Made by a program: the position numbers and the translations under genes. This document shows positions 38,730 to 46,732 of a stretch of DNA of 64,000 nt, piece by piece. Position 1 is the first letter of the stretch. Each line of letters starts with the position of its first letter. Location: NCBI RefSeq assembly GCF_006539505.1, contig NZ_BJND01000033.1, positions 62,001 through 126,000 on the forward strand, given 5' to 3'. Origin of the DNA: Streptomyces spinoverrucosus (GTDB lineage: Bacteria > Actinomycetota > Actinomycetes > Streptomycetales > Streptomycetaceae). The notes under the pieces are model-generated. The model was not told where the DNA came from. It did not search any database and saw nothing but the letters and a program-made list of their open reading frames with translations.

Positions 38730-39461
38730 ATGAGTATTCGGGCCGTGGTCTGGGACGTCGACGACACGTTGTTCGACTACACGACCGCGGACCGCGTGGG
38801 CATGCGCGCGCACCTGGCGGCCGAGGGCCTGCTCGACGGGTACGACAGCGCCGAGCAGGCCCTCGCGCACTGGCGGGCGATCACCGACAGCCAGTGGGCG
38901 CGCTTCGCGGCCGGTGAGGTGTCCTTCGAGGAGCAGCGGCGGGACCGGGTGCGAGTGTTCCTGGGCCAGGAACTCACCGACGCCGAGGCGGAGGCCTGGT
39001 TCGAGCGGTACATCGCGCACTACGAGGCCGCCTGGGCGCTCTTCCCCGACGTACTGCCCGTCCTGGACGCCCTTGCCGCCAGCCATCGGCACGCGGTGCT
39101 GTCCAACTCCAGCCTCCACGTCCAGGACCGCAAGCTGCGCGTGCTCGGCGTGCACGACCGCTTCGAGGCCATCCTGTGCGCCGCCGAGCTCGGCGTCTCC
39201 AAGCCGGAGGCCGGCGCCTTCCTCGCGGCGTGCGAGGCGCTGGACCTGCCGCCGGACCTCGTGGCGTACGTCGGCGACCACCCGGAGATCGACGGGCGGG
39301 GCGCCGCCGACGCCGGACTCGTGTCCGTGTGGATCGACCGCAACGGCGCGCACACCTGGGCCGACGGCCCCACCGGCCCGCACCGGATCGCCTCGCTCGC
39401 CGAACTCCCCGCGATCCTCGGCTCCGATACTCGTTTTGGAGCCCCGTCCACCTTCAGGTAA
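38730..39461 (+). CDS. HAD-superfamily hydrolase
   Basis: A 243-residue haloacid-dehalogenase-fold protein. Motif I is DVDDT (residues 9-13, nucleophile D9), motif II SNSS near residue 122, motif III the Lys of SKPE, and motif IV GDHPEID. A helical cap lies between motifs I and II, as in phosphatases of the beta-phosphoglucomutase/phosphoglycolate type. Substrate unknown. The ATG at 38730 is 90 bases after gltX; the tRNA cluster starts 91 bases after its stop. Confidence 0.88.
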   Translation: MSIRAVVWDVDDTLFDYTTADRVGMRAHLAAEGLLDGYDSAEQALAHWRAITDSQWARFAAGEVSFEEQRRDRVRVFLGQELTDAEAEAWFERYIAHYEAAWALFPDVLPVLDALAASHRHAVLSNSSLHVQDRKLRVLGVHDRFEAILCAAELGVSKPEAGAFLAACEALDLPPDLVAYVGDHPEIDGRGAADAGLVSVWIDRNGAHTWADGPTGPHRIASLAELPAILGSDTRFGAPSTFR

Positions 39462-39552
39462 TGTTCTTCCTGCGCCGCCGGGGAGCGGGCCGAGAGGCCG
39501 GAAACCGGAGGCGCGAACTAGAACGAGATCCCCGCAGGGGCTTGCGTTCCAG

Positions 39553-39624
39553 TGGCCTATGGTGTAATTGGCAGCACGACTGATTCTGGTTCAGTTAGTC
39601 TTGGTTCGAGTCCAGGTAGGCCAG
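39553..39624 (+). tRNA. tRNA-Gln (CTG)
   Basis: 72-base cloverleaf: acceptor TGGCCTA/TAGGCCA with discriminator G, anticodon loop TTCTGGT giving CTG, T-loop GGTTCGAGTCC. The U1-A72 pair is typical of tRNA-Gln. No CCA is encoded. Confidence 0.95.
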
Positions 39625-39645
39625 CTCGCAGAGCTCATCTGCAAA

Positions 39646-39718
39646 GCCCCCGTTGTGTAGCGGCCTAGCACGCTGCCCTCTCAAGGCAGTAGCGCCGGTT
39701 CGAATCCGGTCGGGGGTA
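39646..39718 (+). tRNA. tRNA-Glu (CTC), copy 1
   Basis: 73 bases: acceptor GCCCCCG/CGGGGGT, anticodon stem CTGCC/GGCAG with loop CTCTCAA (anticodon CTC), T-loop GGTTCGAATCC. Differs from the other two copies by one compensatory anticodon-stem pair. Confidence 0.95.
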
Positions 39719-39752
39719 CGGATCCTTGCAGGGAATCCCTGAGAGGATCAAG

Positions 39753-39825
39753 GCCCCCGTTGTGTAGCGGCCTAGCACGCCGCCCTCTCAAGGCGGTAGC
39801 GCCGGTTCGAATCCGGTCGGGGGTA
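39753..39825 (+). tRNA. tRNA-Glu (CTC), copy 2
   Basis: As copy 1 but with anticodon stem CCGCC/GGCGG. Identical to copy 3 at 39946-40018. Confidence 0.95.
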
Positions 39826-39845
39826 CTGACTGGTCTAAACCACAT

Positions 39846-39917
39846 TGGTCTATGGTGTAATTGGCAGCACGACTGATTCTGGTTCAGTTAGTCTTGGTTC
39901 GAGTCCAGGTAGACCAG
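39846..39917 (+). tRNA. tRNA-Gln (CTG), copy 2
   Basis: 72 bases. The acceptor stem is TGGTCTA/TAGACCA, a compensatory C-G to T-A change relative to the first tRNA-Gln; the rest is the same. Confidence 0.95.
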
Positions 39918-39945
39918 CTCGGACCTGCGGAAACGCAGAGTCCAC

Positions 39946-40018
39946 GCCCCCGTTGTGTAGCGGCCTAGCACGCCGCCCTCTCAAGGCGGTAGCGCCGGTT
40001 CGAATCCGGTCGGGGGTA
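39946..40018 (+). tRNA. tRNA-Glu (CTC), copy 3
   Basis: 73 bases, identical to copy 2, closing the Gln-Glu-Glu-Gln-Glu array. Confidence 0.95.
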
Positions 40019-40068
40019 CGCAATCGATGGGCCTCCACTTCGGTGGGGGCCCATCGGCGTCTTCCGCG

Positions 40069-40716
40069 TCACTGCCTGCCGAACCGGCGGCGCGACTCCT
40101 CCGCCTCCGCCAGCCTGCGCAGCGCCAGCAGCACCGGCTCGTACAGCACGGTCAGCGCCACGGCCGCCTCCACCTGCTCGTCCGCCGTCCCGCCGTACCG
40201 CTCAACCAGATCCAGGTCATGGACGGCGAGCTGCCCCAGGGCGCGGGCGTACGGCGTCAAGTCCTCGACAGTGCAGGGATATCCGAGCCGCTCCAGCGTG
40301 GCGATCGCGGTCACCAGCATCGCGTGTGCGGGGGGTGTCACGTCGGTCAGGGGGCCGTAGCCCCAGCCGAGCAGCTCCAGCAGGCGGTCCGCGCGCTGCC
40401 GGGCCGTCTCGGTCGCCGGGTCGTCCGGGTCGGCGGGCCTGCCGTGCGGGAGGGCCCAGACGGCGGTGCCCAGGCGTTCGTTGTGGTCCAGGGAGTCGTC
40501 GTCCAGCGCGGCGAGCACCTCGCGGGCGGAGGCCACGGACACCCCGCCGACCTGGATCAGCGCCCGCACCAGACGCAGCCGGCGCAGATGCTCCTCGTCG
40601 TACTCGGCCTGAGTGGCGGTGATCCGGCGGCCCGGCGGCAGCAGTCCCTCGCGCAGGTAGTACTTGATCGTGGCCGTGGAGACGCCGCTGCGCTCACTCA
40701 GCTCCGCCAGTCGCAT
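40069..40716 (-). CDS. MerR-family transcriptional regulator
   Basis: A 215-residue regulator: MerR winged helix at residues 1-70 (MRLAELSERSGVSTATIKYYLREGLLPPGR, HLRRLRLVRALIQVGGVSVASAREVL) and a C-terminal helical sensor without a recognisable ligand motif or clustered cysteines. The ATG at 40716 begins exactly at the DNA-binding domain; the frame runs further upstream but that DNA holds the operator repeats. It is divergent from the DUF4188 gene, which it probably controls through the half-sites at 40767-40795. Confidence 0.9.
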   Translation of the reverse strand: MRLAELSERSGVSTATIKYYLREGLLPPGRRITATQAEYDEEHLRRLRLVRALIQVGGVSVASAREVLAALDDDSLDHNERLGTAVWALPHGRPADPDDPATETARQRADRLLELLGWGYGPLTDVTPPAHAMLVTAIATLERLGYPCTVEDLTPYARALGQLAVHDLDLVERYGGTADEQVEAAVALTVLYEPVLLALRRLAEAEESRRRFGRQ

Positions 40717-40766
40717 GTCCGTCCCATGTTCGCGTTTCCCCTTGCGCCCCCTCTTGGGGAGTGTCA

Positions 40767-40795
40767 CTATCCAAGCATGGATAGCGGTGCTATCC
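40767..40795. promoter_or_regulatory. triple half-site operator between the MerR gene and DUF4188 gene
   Basis: CTATCC-AAGCAT-GGATAG (40767-40784) and GGATAGC-GGT-GCTATCC (40779-40795) are two perfect inverted repeats sharing the middle half-site. The layout suits MerR-type binding in the divergent promoter. Confidence 0.65.
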
Positions 40796-40829
40796 AATGA
40801 CGGTGGATGGACGATGGATGGGGGACATC

Positions 40830-41312
40830 ATGAGCAAACCGGTCGAAGGGCGCATGACCGCCGTGGGTGAGGGCGAGATCGTCGTCTTCCTCATCGGGAT
40901 GCGCGTCAACAGCTTCGCGGCGCTGCGGAGTTGGTGGCCGGTCGCCAGGGCCATGCCGCCCATGCTCGCGGAGCTCTCGCGCGAGAAGGGCAGCGGACTG
41001 CTGGGGCACCAGTTCCTGCTGGGCTTCCCGCGGGTGCTGTACGTCGTGCAGTACTGGGACTCGAAGGAGAAGCTCCTCGCGTACGCCTCGGCGCCGGACC
41101 GGGAGCACCGCCCGGCCTGGGCCGCCTTCAACCGGCGGCTGCGCGAGGGGAAGGGGAAGGTCGGCTTCTGGCACGAGACGTACGTCGTGCCCGCCGGGTC
41201 CTACGAGTCGGTTTACGTGAACATGCCCGAGTTCGGCCTGGGTCGGGCCACCGGGGTGGTCCCGGTCGCCCGGCGCGGGGACCGTGCGGCTGATCGGCTC
41301 AGGGTGAAGTGA
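40830..41312 (+). CDS. DUF4188 family protein
   Basis: A 160-residue DUF4188 protein: GEGEIVVFLIGMRVNSFAALRSWWPVARAMPPML, QFLLGFPRVLYVVQYWDSKEKLLAYA, REHRPAWAAFNRR and VGFWHETYVVPAGSYESVYVNMP. The family looks like a ferredoxin-like monooxygenase fold (heme-degrading or antibiotic monooxygenase relatives), but no cofactor residues are assured. The ATG at 40830 with GGGGGA 4 bases upstream is preferred over the ATG at 40797, which abuts the operator. It is probably the MerR regulator's target gene. Confidence 0.8.
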   Translation: MSKPVEGRMTAVGEGEIVVFLIGMRVNSFAALRSWWPVARAMPPMLAELSREKGSGLLGHQFLLGFPRVLYVVQYWDSKEKLLAYASAPDREHRPAWAAFNRRLREGKGKVGFWHETYVVPAGSYESVYVNMPEFGLGRATGVVPVARRGDRAADRLRVK

Positions 41313-41384
41313 GCGGGGCGGACGTCGGGGGACGGGCCTGCCGCGGCGTTGAGGCGGGCCCTTCTCCCGATCGACCGGCGCTGG

Positions 41385-42101
41385 TCAGCCGGAGCGGCGC
41401 AGGGCCTCGGAGAGGCGGGCCGCGGCGTCGATGACCGCCTGGGCGTGCATCCGGCCGGGGTGGCGGGTCAGGCGCTCGATGGGGCCGGAGACCGAGACGG
41501 CGGCCACCACGCGGTTCGACGGGCCGCGCACGGGCGCGGAGACGGACGCCACGCCCGGCTCGCGCTCGCCGATGGACTGGGCCCAGCCCCGGCGTCGTAC
41601 GCCGGACAGGGCCGTCGCCGTGAAGCGGGCGCCCTGCAGGCCACGGTGCAGGCGCTCCGGCTCCTCCCAGGCCATGAGGATCTGGGCGGAGGAGCCCGCC
41701 TTCATCGTGAGCGTCGAGCCGACCGGGACCGTGTCCCGAAGGCCGGACAGGCGCTCCGCCGCGGCGACGCAGATGCGCATGTCGCCCTGGCGGCGGTAGA
41801 GCTGCGCGCTCTCGCCCGTGACGTCCCGGAGGTGGGTGAGCACCGGTCCGGCGGTGGCGAGGAGGCGGTCCTCGCCGGCTGCCGCGGCCAGCTCGGCCAG
41901 ACGCGGGCCGAGAATGAAACGGCCCTGCATGTCGCGCGCCACCATACGGTGGTGTTCCAAAGCCACGGCCAGGCGGTGAGCCGTGGGTCGTGCCAGTCCG
42001 GTGGCCGCGACCAGACCCGCGAGGGTGGCCGGACCGGACTCCAGAGCGCTCAGGACGAGGGCCGCCTTGTCCAGAACGCCGACGCCGCTACTGTTGTCCA
42101 T
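41385..42101 (-). CDS. ndgR: IclR-family regulator NdgR
   Basis: A 238-residue IclR regulator: winged helix (about residues 10-62, LDKAALVLSALESGPATLAGLVAATGLARPTAHRLAVALE) and the effector domain (LPVGSTL-like VPVGSTLTMKAGSSAQILMAW, VSVSGPIERLT). It is divergent from leuCD, the arrangement of Streptomyces NdgR, which controls leucine biosynthesis and nitrogen-source-dependent growth. The ATG at 42101 is chosen; upstream in-frame codons fall in the operator. A 29-bp palindrome starts 8 bases before the gene. Confidence 0.92.
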   Translation of the reverse strand: MDNSSGVGVLDKAALVLSALESGPATLAGLVAATGLARPTAHRLAVALEHHRMVARDMQGRFILGPRLAELAAAAGEDRLLATAGPVLTHLRDVTGESAQLYRRQGDMRICVAAAERLSGLRDTVPVGSTLTMKAGSSAQILMAWEEPERLHRGLQGARFTATALSGVRRRGWAQSIGEREPGVASVSAPVRGPSNRVVAAVSVSGPIERLTRHPGRMHAQAVIDAAARLSEALRRSG

Positions 42102-42109
42102 GCAACGAT

Positions 42110-42138
42110 ACTTGCGTCTCACTCTGTGAAACGCAAGT
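42110..42138. promoter_or_regulatory. candidate NdgR operator
   Basis: ACTTGCGTCTCAC (42110-42122) and GTGAAACGCAAGT (42126-42138) are inverted 13-bp arms with one mismatch around TCT. It lies just upstream of ndgR, in the region shared with leuC. Confidence 0.6.
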
Positions 42139-42300
42139 TCAATTTTCGGTGGAACGCGCCACCCTGGATGGCACGAAGTCACAGCGGCCCGGTGGATGAA
42201 AGGGCCTGGCGGCGGACGCCCGGAACCAGGGCACGCACCTGCCGCACCTCAAGATCTCTAGTTGGGTCGGCGCAACCTTTTGCCGGCCGGAGGGAAAGCG

Positions 42301-43731
42301 ATGGGTAGGACACTCGCGGAGAAGGTCTGGGACGACCATGTCGTCCGGCGCGCCGAGGGCGAGCCCGACCTCCTCTACATCGATCTGCACCTGCTGCACG
42401 AGGTGACCAGCCCGCAGGCCTTCGACGGCCTCCGCAAGAGCGGCCGGAAGGTGCGCCGCCTCGACCTGACCATCGCTACCGAGGACCACAACACCCCCAC
42501 CCTCGACATCGACAAGCCCATCGCGGACCCGGTCTCCCGCGCCCAGCTGGAGACCCTGCGCAAGAACTGCGCCGAGTTCGGCGTGCGCCTGCACCCGCTG
42601 GGCGACGTCGAGCAGGGCGTCGTCCACGTCGTGGGCCCGCAGCTGGGTCTGACCCAGCCCGGCACCACCGTGGTCTGCGGTGACTCGCACACCTCCACGC
42701 ACGGCGCCTTCGGCGCGCTGGCGTTCGGCATCGGCACCTCGCAGGTCGAGCACGTGCTCGCCACCCAGACGCTGCCGATGGCCCGCCCGAAGACCATGGC
42801 GATCACGGTCAACGGCGAACTGCCCGAGGGCGTCACCGCCAAGGACCTGATCCTGGCGATCATCGCGAAGATCGGCACGGGCGGCGGCCAGGGCTACATC
42901 CTGGAGTACCGCGGCGAGGCCATCGAGAAGCTTTCGATGGAGGCCCGGATGACCATCTGCAACATGTCGATCGAGGCCGGCGCCCGCGCGGGCATGATCG
43001 CCCCCGACGAGACCACGTTCGACTACCTCAAGGGCCGCCCGCACGCCCCCGAGGGCGCCGACTGGGACGCGGCGGTGGAGTACTGGAAGACGCTGCGCAC
43101 CGACGACGACGCCGAGTTCGACGCCGAGGTCGTGATCAACGCCGAGGAGCTCTCGCCGTTCGTCACCTGGGGCACCAACCCCGGCCAGGGCGCGCCGCTT
43201 TCGGCGTCCGTCCCCGACCCCGCTTCGTACGAAGACGCTTCGGAGCGCTTCGCCGCCGAAAAGGCCCTGGAGTACATGGGGTTGGAGGCCGGGCAGCCAC
43301 TGCGGTCCATCAAGGTGGACACCGTCTTCGTAGGCTCCTGCACCAACGGCCGCATCGAGGACCTGCGCGCCGCCGCGGACCTGCTGCGGGGCCGCAAAGT
43401 CGCCGACGGCGTACGGATGCTGGTCGTTCCGGGCTCCGCGCGCGTGGGTCTGCAGGCCGTCTCCGAGGGCCTGGACGTGGTCTTCAAGGAGGCCGGCGCC
43501 GAGTGGCGGCACGCGGGCTGCTCGATGTGTCTGGGCATGAACCCCGACCAGCTGGCCCCCGGTGAGCGCTCGGCGTCCACCTCCAACCGCAACTTCGAGG
43601 GCAGGCAGGGCAAGGGCGGCCGTACGCACCTGGTGTCTCCGCAGGTCGCCGCCGCGACCGCGGTCCTGGGGCACCTGGCCTCGCCGGCCGACCTGTCCGA
43701 CGTCGAGACCCGTACGCCCGCTGGAGTCTGA
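42301..43731 (+). CDS. leuC: 3-isopropylmalate dehydratase large subunit
   Basis: A 476-residue aconitase-fold enzyme that, with LeuD, isomerises 2- to 3-isopropylmalate in leucine synthesis. The three [4Fe-4S] ligands are C347 (GSCTNGRI), C407 and C410 (CSMCLGMNPD). Other motifs are GDSHTSTHGAFGALAFGIGTSQVEHVLATQ. ATG 42301 has GGAGGG 6 bases upstream. leuD follows after 5 bases. Expression is expected to respond to NdgR bound in the divergent region. Confidence 0.97.
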   Translation: MGRTLAEKVWDDHVVRRAEGEPDLLYIDLHLLHEVTSPQAFDGLRKSGRKVRRLDLTIATEDHNTPTLDIDKPIADPVSRAQLETLRKNCAEFGVRLHPLGDVEQGVVHVVGPQLGLTQPGTTVVCGDSHTSTHGAFGALAFGIGTSQVEHVLATQTLPMARPKTMAITVNGELPEGVTAKDLILAIIAKIGTGGGQGYILEYRGEAIEKLSMEARMTICNMSIEAGARAGMIAPDETTFDYLKGRPHAPEGADWDAAVEYWKTLRTDDDAEFDAEVVINAEELSPFVTWGTNPGQGAPLSASVPDPASYEDASERFAAEKALEYMGLEAGQPLRSIKVDTVFVGSCTNGRIEDLRAAADLLRGRKVADGVRMLVVPGSARVGLQAVSEGLDVVFKEAGAEWRHAGCSMCLGMNPDQLAPGERSASTSNRNFEGRQGKGGRTHLVSPQVAAATAVLGHLASPADLSDVETRTPAGV

Positions 43732-43736
43732 GGATC

Positions 43737-44330
43737 ATGGAAGCATTCACCACCCACACCGGCCGGGCCGTCCCGCTGCGCCGCAGCAACGTCGACACCG
43801 ACCAGATCATCCCCGCCCACTGGCTCAAGAAGGTGACCCGGGACGGGTTCGAGGACGGGCTGTTCGAGGCCTGGCGCAAAGATCCGGAGTTCGTGCTCAA
43901 CCGGCCCGAGCGGCAGGGCGCGACCGTGCTGGTCGCCGGCCCCGACTTCGGCACCGGCTCCTCGCGTGAGCACGCCGTCTGGGCGCTGCAGAACTACGGC
44001 TTCAAGGCCGTGATCTCCTCCCGCTTCGCCGACATCTTCCGCGGCAACTCGCTGAAGAACGGCCTGCTCACGGTCGTACTGGAGCAGAAGGTCGTGGACG
44101 CGCTGTGGGAGCTCACGGAGCAGGACCCCACCGCTGAGGTCACTGTGGACCTTGAGGCACGTGAGGTTCGCGCCGAGGGCATCACCGCCTCCTTCGAGCT
44201 GGACGAGAACTCCCGCTGGCGGCTGCTGAACGGGCTGGACGACATCTCCATCACGCTGCAGAACGAGGACGACATCGCCACGTACGAGGCGGGGCGTCCC
44301 GCCTACAAGCCGCGCACGCTGAAGGTCTGA
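43737..44330 (+). CDS. leuD: 3-isopropylmalate dehydratase small subunit
   Basis: A 197-residue swivelling-domain subunit partnering LeuC. Signature motifs: RRSNVDTDQIIPAHWLKK, GPDFGTGSSREHAVWALQNYGFKAVI, FADIFRGNSLKNGLL. Length is normal for bacteria. The ATG follows the leuC TGA by 5 bases with TGAGGA as the ribosome site, so the two are one operon ended by the terminator at 44379. Confidence 0.97.
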   Translation: MEAFTTHTGRAVPLRRSNVDTDQIIPAHWLKKVTRDGFEDGLFEAWRKDPEFVLNRPERQGATVLVAGPDFGTGSSREHAVWALQNYGFKAVISSRFADIFRGNSLKNGLLTVVLEQKVVDALWELTEQDPTAEVTVDLEAREVRAEGITASFELDENSRWRLLNGLDDISITLQNEDDIATYEAGRPAYKPRTLKV

Positions 44331-44378
44331 ACCTTTCTACCCCGCGCGGCGGTCGACTTTCGGCCACCCCAACACCCC

Positions 44379-44421
44379 GGCTGCACCCCCGATCGGCCCG
44401 ATCGGGGGTGCAGCCTTTTTT
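44379..44421 (+). terminator. rho-independent terminator of leuCD
   Basis: A 17-bp perfect stem (GGCTGCACCCCCGATCG and complement) with a 3-base loop followed by seven T residues. Confidence 0.92.
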
Positions 44422-44599
44422 CACACCCGGATGGCCGCACCCGGCACCGGGCGTTCCTTCAACTTCCCACGTTACGACCGTTGTTGTTGGGGTACGCGAG
44501 TCTTGACAACGCGGCTTCGGCAGCGCGTCGGAGGGCCGTCCGAGGCGTCAGTTGCCCCCCGGGCAGGCGACAACTCGCCCCAGATGGCACAATCTGTGC

Positions 44600-44830
44600 A
44601 TGGAACACGACGGCCAACTCGAGCTCTATGCGGCAGTCGCGGACCAACTCAAGGAAGCGCACGCAAGGGTGCGCGCACTGCAAGTCCCGGAGGGCGTACG
44701 GATGGCGCTGACCCGGAAGCTGCTGGTCATCACGGCCGCGGCCAAGCACGACCTCGCCGACGCGACAAAGCGTCTGGAGCGGTTCACCGCCGACCTCGAC
44801 GCGGGGCGATTCCCCGAAGAGGAAGGCTGA
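44600..44830 (+). CDS. small conserved-looking hypothetical protein
   Basis: A 76-residue helical, charged protein (MEHDGQLELYAAVADQLKEAHARVRALQVPEGVRMALTRKLLVITAAAKHDLADATKRLERF). No signal peptide or known motif. It has no Shine-Dalgarno; CACAAT at 44588-44593 is placed so that transcription could begin at the ATG, making it leaderless. It lies between leuD and hupS on the same strand but behind the leuCD terminator. I recall a similar gene at this spot in S. coelicolor; function unknown. Confidence 0.7.
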   Translation: MEHDGQLELYAAVADQLKEAHARVRALQVPEGVRMALTRKLLVITAAAKHDLADATKRLERFTADLDAGRFPEEEG

Positions 44831-44968
44831 ATCACGTCAGGGGCAGCCGAGTCGGTTGCGGCACAAGGGTGATTAGCCCGTTTCGTGTTTGATTTGCGGT
44901 ATATATCTGCCTAACGTGCGAAAAAGCTTGAACACTTTCGTTCTGGCGATGTCTCCGAAGGGGAAGAC

Positions 44969-45607
44969 GTGAACAAGGCGCAGCTCGTAGAAGCGATTGC
45001 CGACAAGATGGGCGGCCGTCAGCAGGCCGCCGATGCTGTCGACCATGTACTGGACGCCATCGTCCGCGCTGTCGTCGCAGGTGAGCGGGTCTCGGTCACC
45101 GGCTTCGGCTCTTTCGAGAAGGTCGACCGCCCGGCTCGCTACGCCCGCAACCCCCAGACCGGCGAGCGGGTTCGGGTCAAGAAGACCTCGGTGCCGCGGT
45201 TCCGCGCGGGCCAGGGTTTCAAGGACCTGGTGAGCGGCTCGAAGAAGCTCCCGCGCGGCGGCGAGGTGGCCGTCAAGAAGGCGCCCAAGGGCAGCCTGAC
45301 CGGCGGTGCCGCGGCCACGGTCAAGAAGGCCGCGGCCAAGAAGACCACCAAGGCGGCCGCGAAGAAGGCCGCGGCGAAGAAGGCGGCGCCGACCAAGAAG
45401 GCCGCCGCCGCCAAGAAGACCACGGCGAAGAAGGCGCCCGCCAAGAAGACGACGGCGGCCGCCAAGACCACCGCGGCGAAGAAGACCACCGCCAAGAAGG
45501 CGACGGCCAAGAAGGCGCCGGCGAAGAAGGCCACGGCGAAGAAGGCCCCGGCCAAGAAGACGACGGCACGCAAGACCACCGCCAAGAAGACCACCGCCCG
45601 CTCGTAG
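44969..45607 (+). CDS. hupS: HU-like nucleoid protein with lysine-rich H1-like tail
   Basis: A 212-residue protein. Residues 1 to about 95 are a complete HU domain (NKAQLVEAIADKMGGRQQAADAVDHVLDAI, GFGSFEKVDRPARYARNPQTGERVRVKKTSVPRFRAGQGFKDLV). Residues 96-212 are a low-complexity tail of KKAAAKKT/KKAPAKKT repeats like eukaryotic histone H1. This two-part build is HupS (Dps-independent spore nucleoid protein) of Streptomyces, which condenses chromosomes in spores. GTG 44969 has AAGGGGAAG upstream. The repeats are perfect enough to allow slippage. Confidence 0.95.
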   Translation: MNKAQLVEAIADKMGGRQQAADAVDHVLDAIVRAVVAGERVSVTGFGSFEKVDRPARYARNPQTGERVRVKKTSVPRFRAGQGFKDLVSGSKKLPRGGEVAVKKAPKGSLTGGAAATVKKAAAKKTTKAAAKKAAAKKAAPTKKAAAAKKTTAKKAPAKKTTAAAKTTAAKKTTAKKATAKKAPAKKATAKKAPAKKTTARKTTAKKTTARS

Positions 45608-45628
45608 CCGAGGGCGCTGGGTACTCAC

Positions 45629-45669
45629 GCGCCGGGCCGGACTCCGTTTCAGGAGCCCGGCCCGCGGCG
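45629..45669. terminator. probable hairpin terminator after hupS
   Basis: GCGCCGGGCCGGACTCC pairs imperfectly with GGAGCCCGGCCCGCGGCG around GTTTCA. It lies between hupS and the converging small gene. Confidence 0.55.
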
Positions 45670-45737
45670 TGTTCAGGGGCTGGTCAGTTCACGGGCTGGT
45701 CAGAGGGGTCTTGTCCACGCGCAGGTCCACGCGCAGG

Positions 45738-45941
45738 TCACAGCGTCTGCAGCGTCACCAGCGTGATCCGCGGGCTCTCCTTCGGCCCCTCCACCTCGAT
45801 CCGGACCCGCTGCCCGGGCCGCAGCAGCCGCAACCCGCCCGCGTCGAACGCGGCGGCGTCGAAAGGCACGGGAGTGCCGTCGTCGAGCAGGACCTGCCCG
45901 CTGCGCGTCTCGGCGTCGTACGTGTATGCGGTGGCGTGCAT
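45738..45941 (-). CDS. small cold-shock-like protein
   Basis: A 67-residue protein (MHATAYTYDAETRSGQVLLDDGTPVPFDAAAFDAGGLRLLRPGQRVRIEVEG). The pattern of G-x-V-L-L-D-D-G-T-P-V-P-F-D, then L-R-P-G-Q-R-V, follows the strand layout of the cold-shock/S1 OB fold, but the RNP motifs are absent. It follows cofC by 9 bases on the same strand and is probably co-transcribed. Function unknown; fold call is tentative. Confidence 0.65.
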   Translation of the reverse strand: MHATAYTYDAETRSGQVLLDDGTPVPFDAAAFDAGGLRLLRPGQRVRIEVEGPKESPRITLVTLQTL

Positions 45942-45950
45942 GTCGGCAGC

Positions 45951-46589
45951 CTACTGCCCGGGGATCAGCAGCCGCGCGGTCGCCGCCGCCGTGCGCGGCC
46001 CCACCCCGAGCGCCAGTGCCGCGCGCAGATCCTCGGCGGTGTCCACGTCCTGACGTACGGAATCCACGTCCGCGAGACGGAGTTCCTCCGCTCCGCCCGC
46101 GCGATGGCGGGCACGTGAATCCGTACCGAATGCCGGGAGCAATTCCCGGCCCGGACCGGCCGCCAGCAGGGTCGTACCGATTGCCGCGGCGTCCGGGAGA
46201 AAAGCGCGCGGGAATTCCGCGGCCGCATCCAGGACCCGGGCCAATTCCGCGGGCCGCAGCGCCGGAAGATCGGCGTTCAGAGCCGCGACCGGGCTTTCGG
46301 GGCGCTGTGCCCGTACGGCCGTCGCTCCGTGCGCCAGAGCCGCGTTCAGCCCGCCGCCCGGTTCGTCGGTGACGATCCGGGCGCCCAGCGCGGCCAGCTC
46401 CCGGCCCGCCAGGGCGTCGTCCGTGACGACTGCCACATCCCGCACCGCCGGGCTGGCCAGCGCCGCGGCCAGGGTGTCCTGGGCGAAGGCGAGGGCGAGA
46501 CCCGGGCGCAGCCCGTCGGCGGCGGCGTCCGAGAGCCTGCTCTTGGCCCGCGCCAGAGGCTTCACGGGTATCACCAAGGTCCACTGCAC
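45951..46589 (-). CDS. cofC: 2-phospho-L-lactate (or PEP) guanylyltransferase
   Basis: A 212-residue nucleotidyltransferase of the CofC/FbiD type: VIPVKPLARAKSRLSD nucleotide loop, VVTDDALAGRELAALGARIVTDEPGGGLNAAL, LNADLPAL and VDTAEDLRAAL. It activates the phospho-lactate or phosphoenolpyruvate moiety for coenzyme F420 biosynthesis. GTG 46589 is preferred because AGGGA lies 9 bases upstream inside a longer open frame that extends to 46625. It is divergent from the acyltransferase gene. The other F420 genes are not in the window. Confidence 0.9.
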   Translation of the reverse strand: MQWTLVIPVKPLARAKSRLSDAAADGLRPGLALAFAQDTLAAALASPAVRDVAVVTDDALAGRELAALGARIVTDEPGGGLNAALAHGATAVRAQRPESPVAALNADLPALRPAELARVLDAAAEFPRAFLPDAAAIGTTLLAAGPGRELLPAFGTDSRARHRAGGAEELRLADVDSVRQDVDTAEDLRAALALGVGPRTAAATARLLIPGQ

Positions 46590-46732
46590 GAGCGTTCGTC
46601 CCTCTCTTGTCGCGGCCATTGTCACCCGGGCCTCCCGGCACGCGCGGACTCGGGGCGTACGGTGTCCTCGACAGACCGGCGGCCTGGGGCGACACTTGTG
46701 CGGCCCCCAGGCCCTAGAAGGAAGGTGTCCGT

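Noticed and set aside
39646..40018. Regular repeats resembling a CRISPR array
   Set aside because: The repeated units fold as tRNA-Glu and tRNA-Gln cloverleaves; spacers are not of constant length and no cas genes are present.
45306..45600. The lysine-rich end of hupS as a separate repeat element
   Set aside because: It is in frame with the HU domain and typical of HupS proteins.
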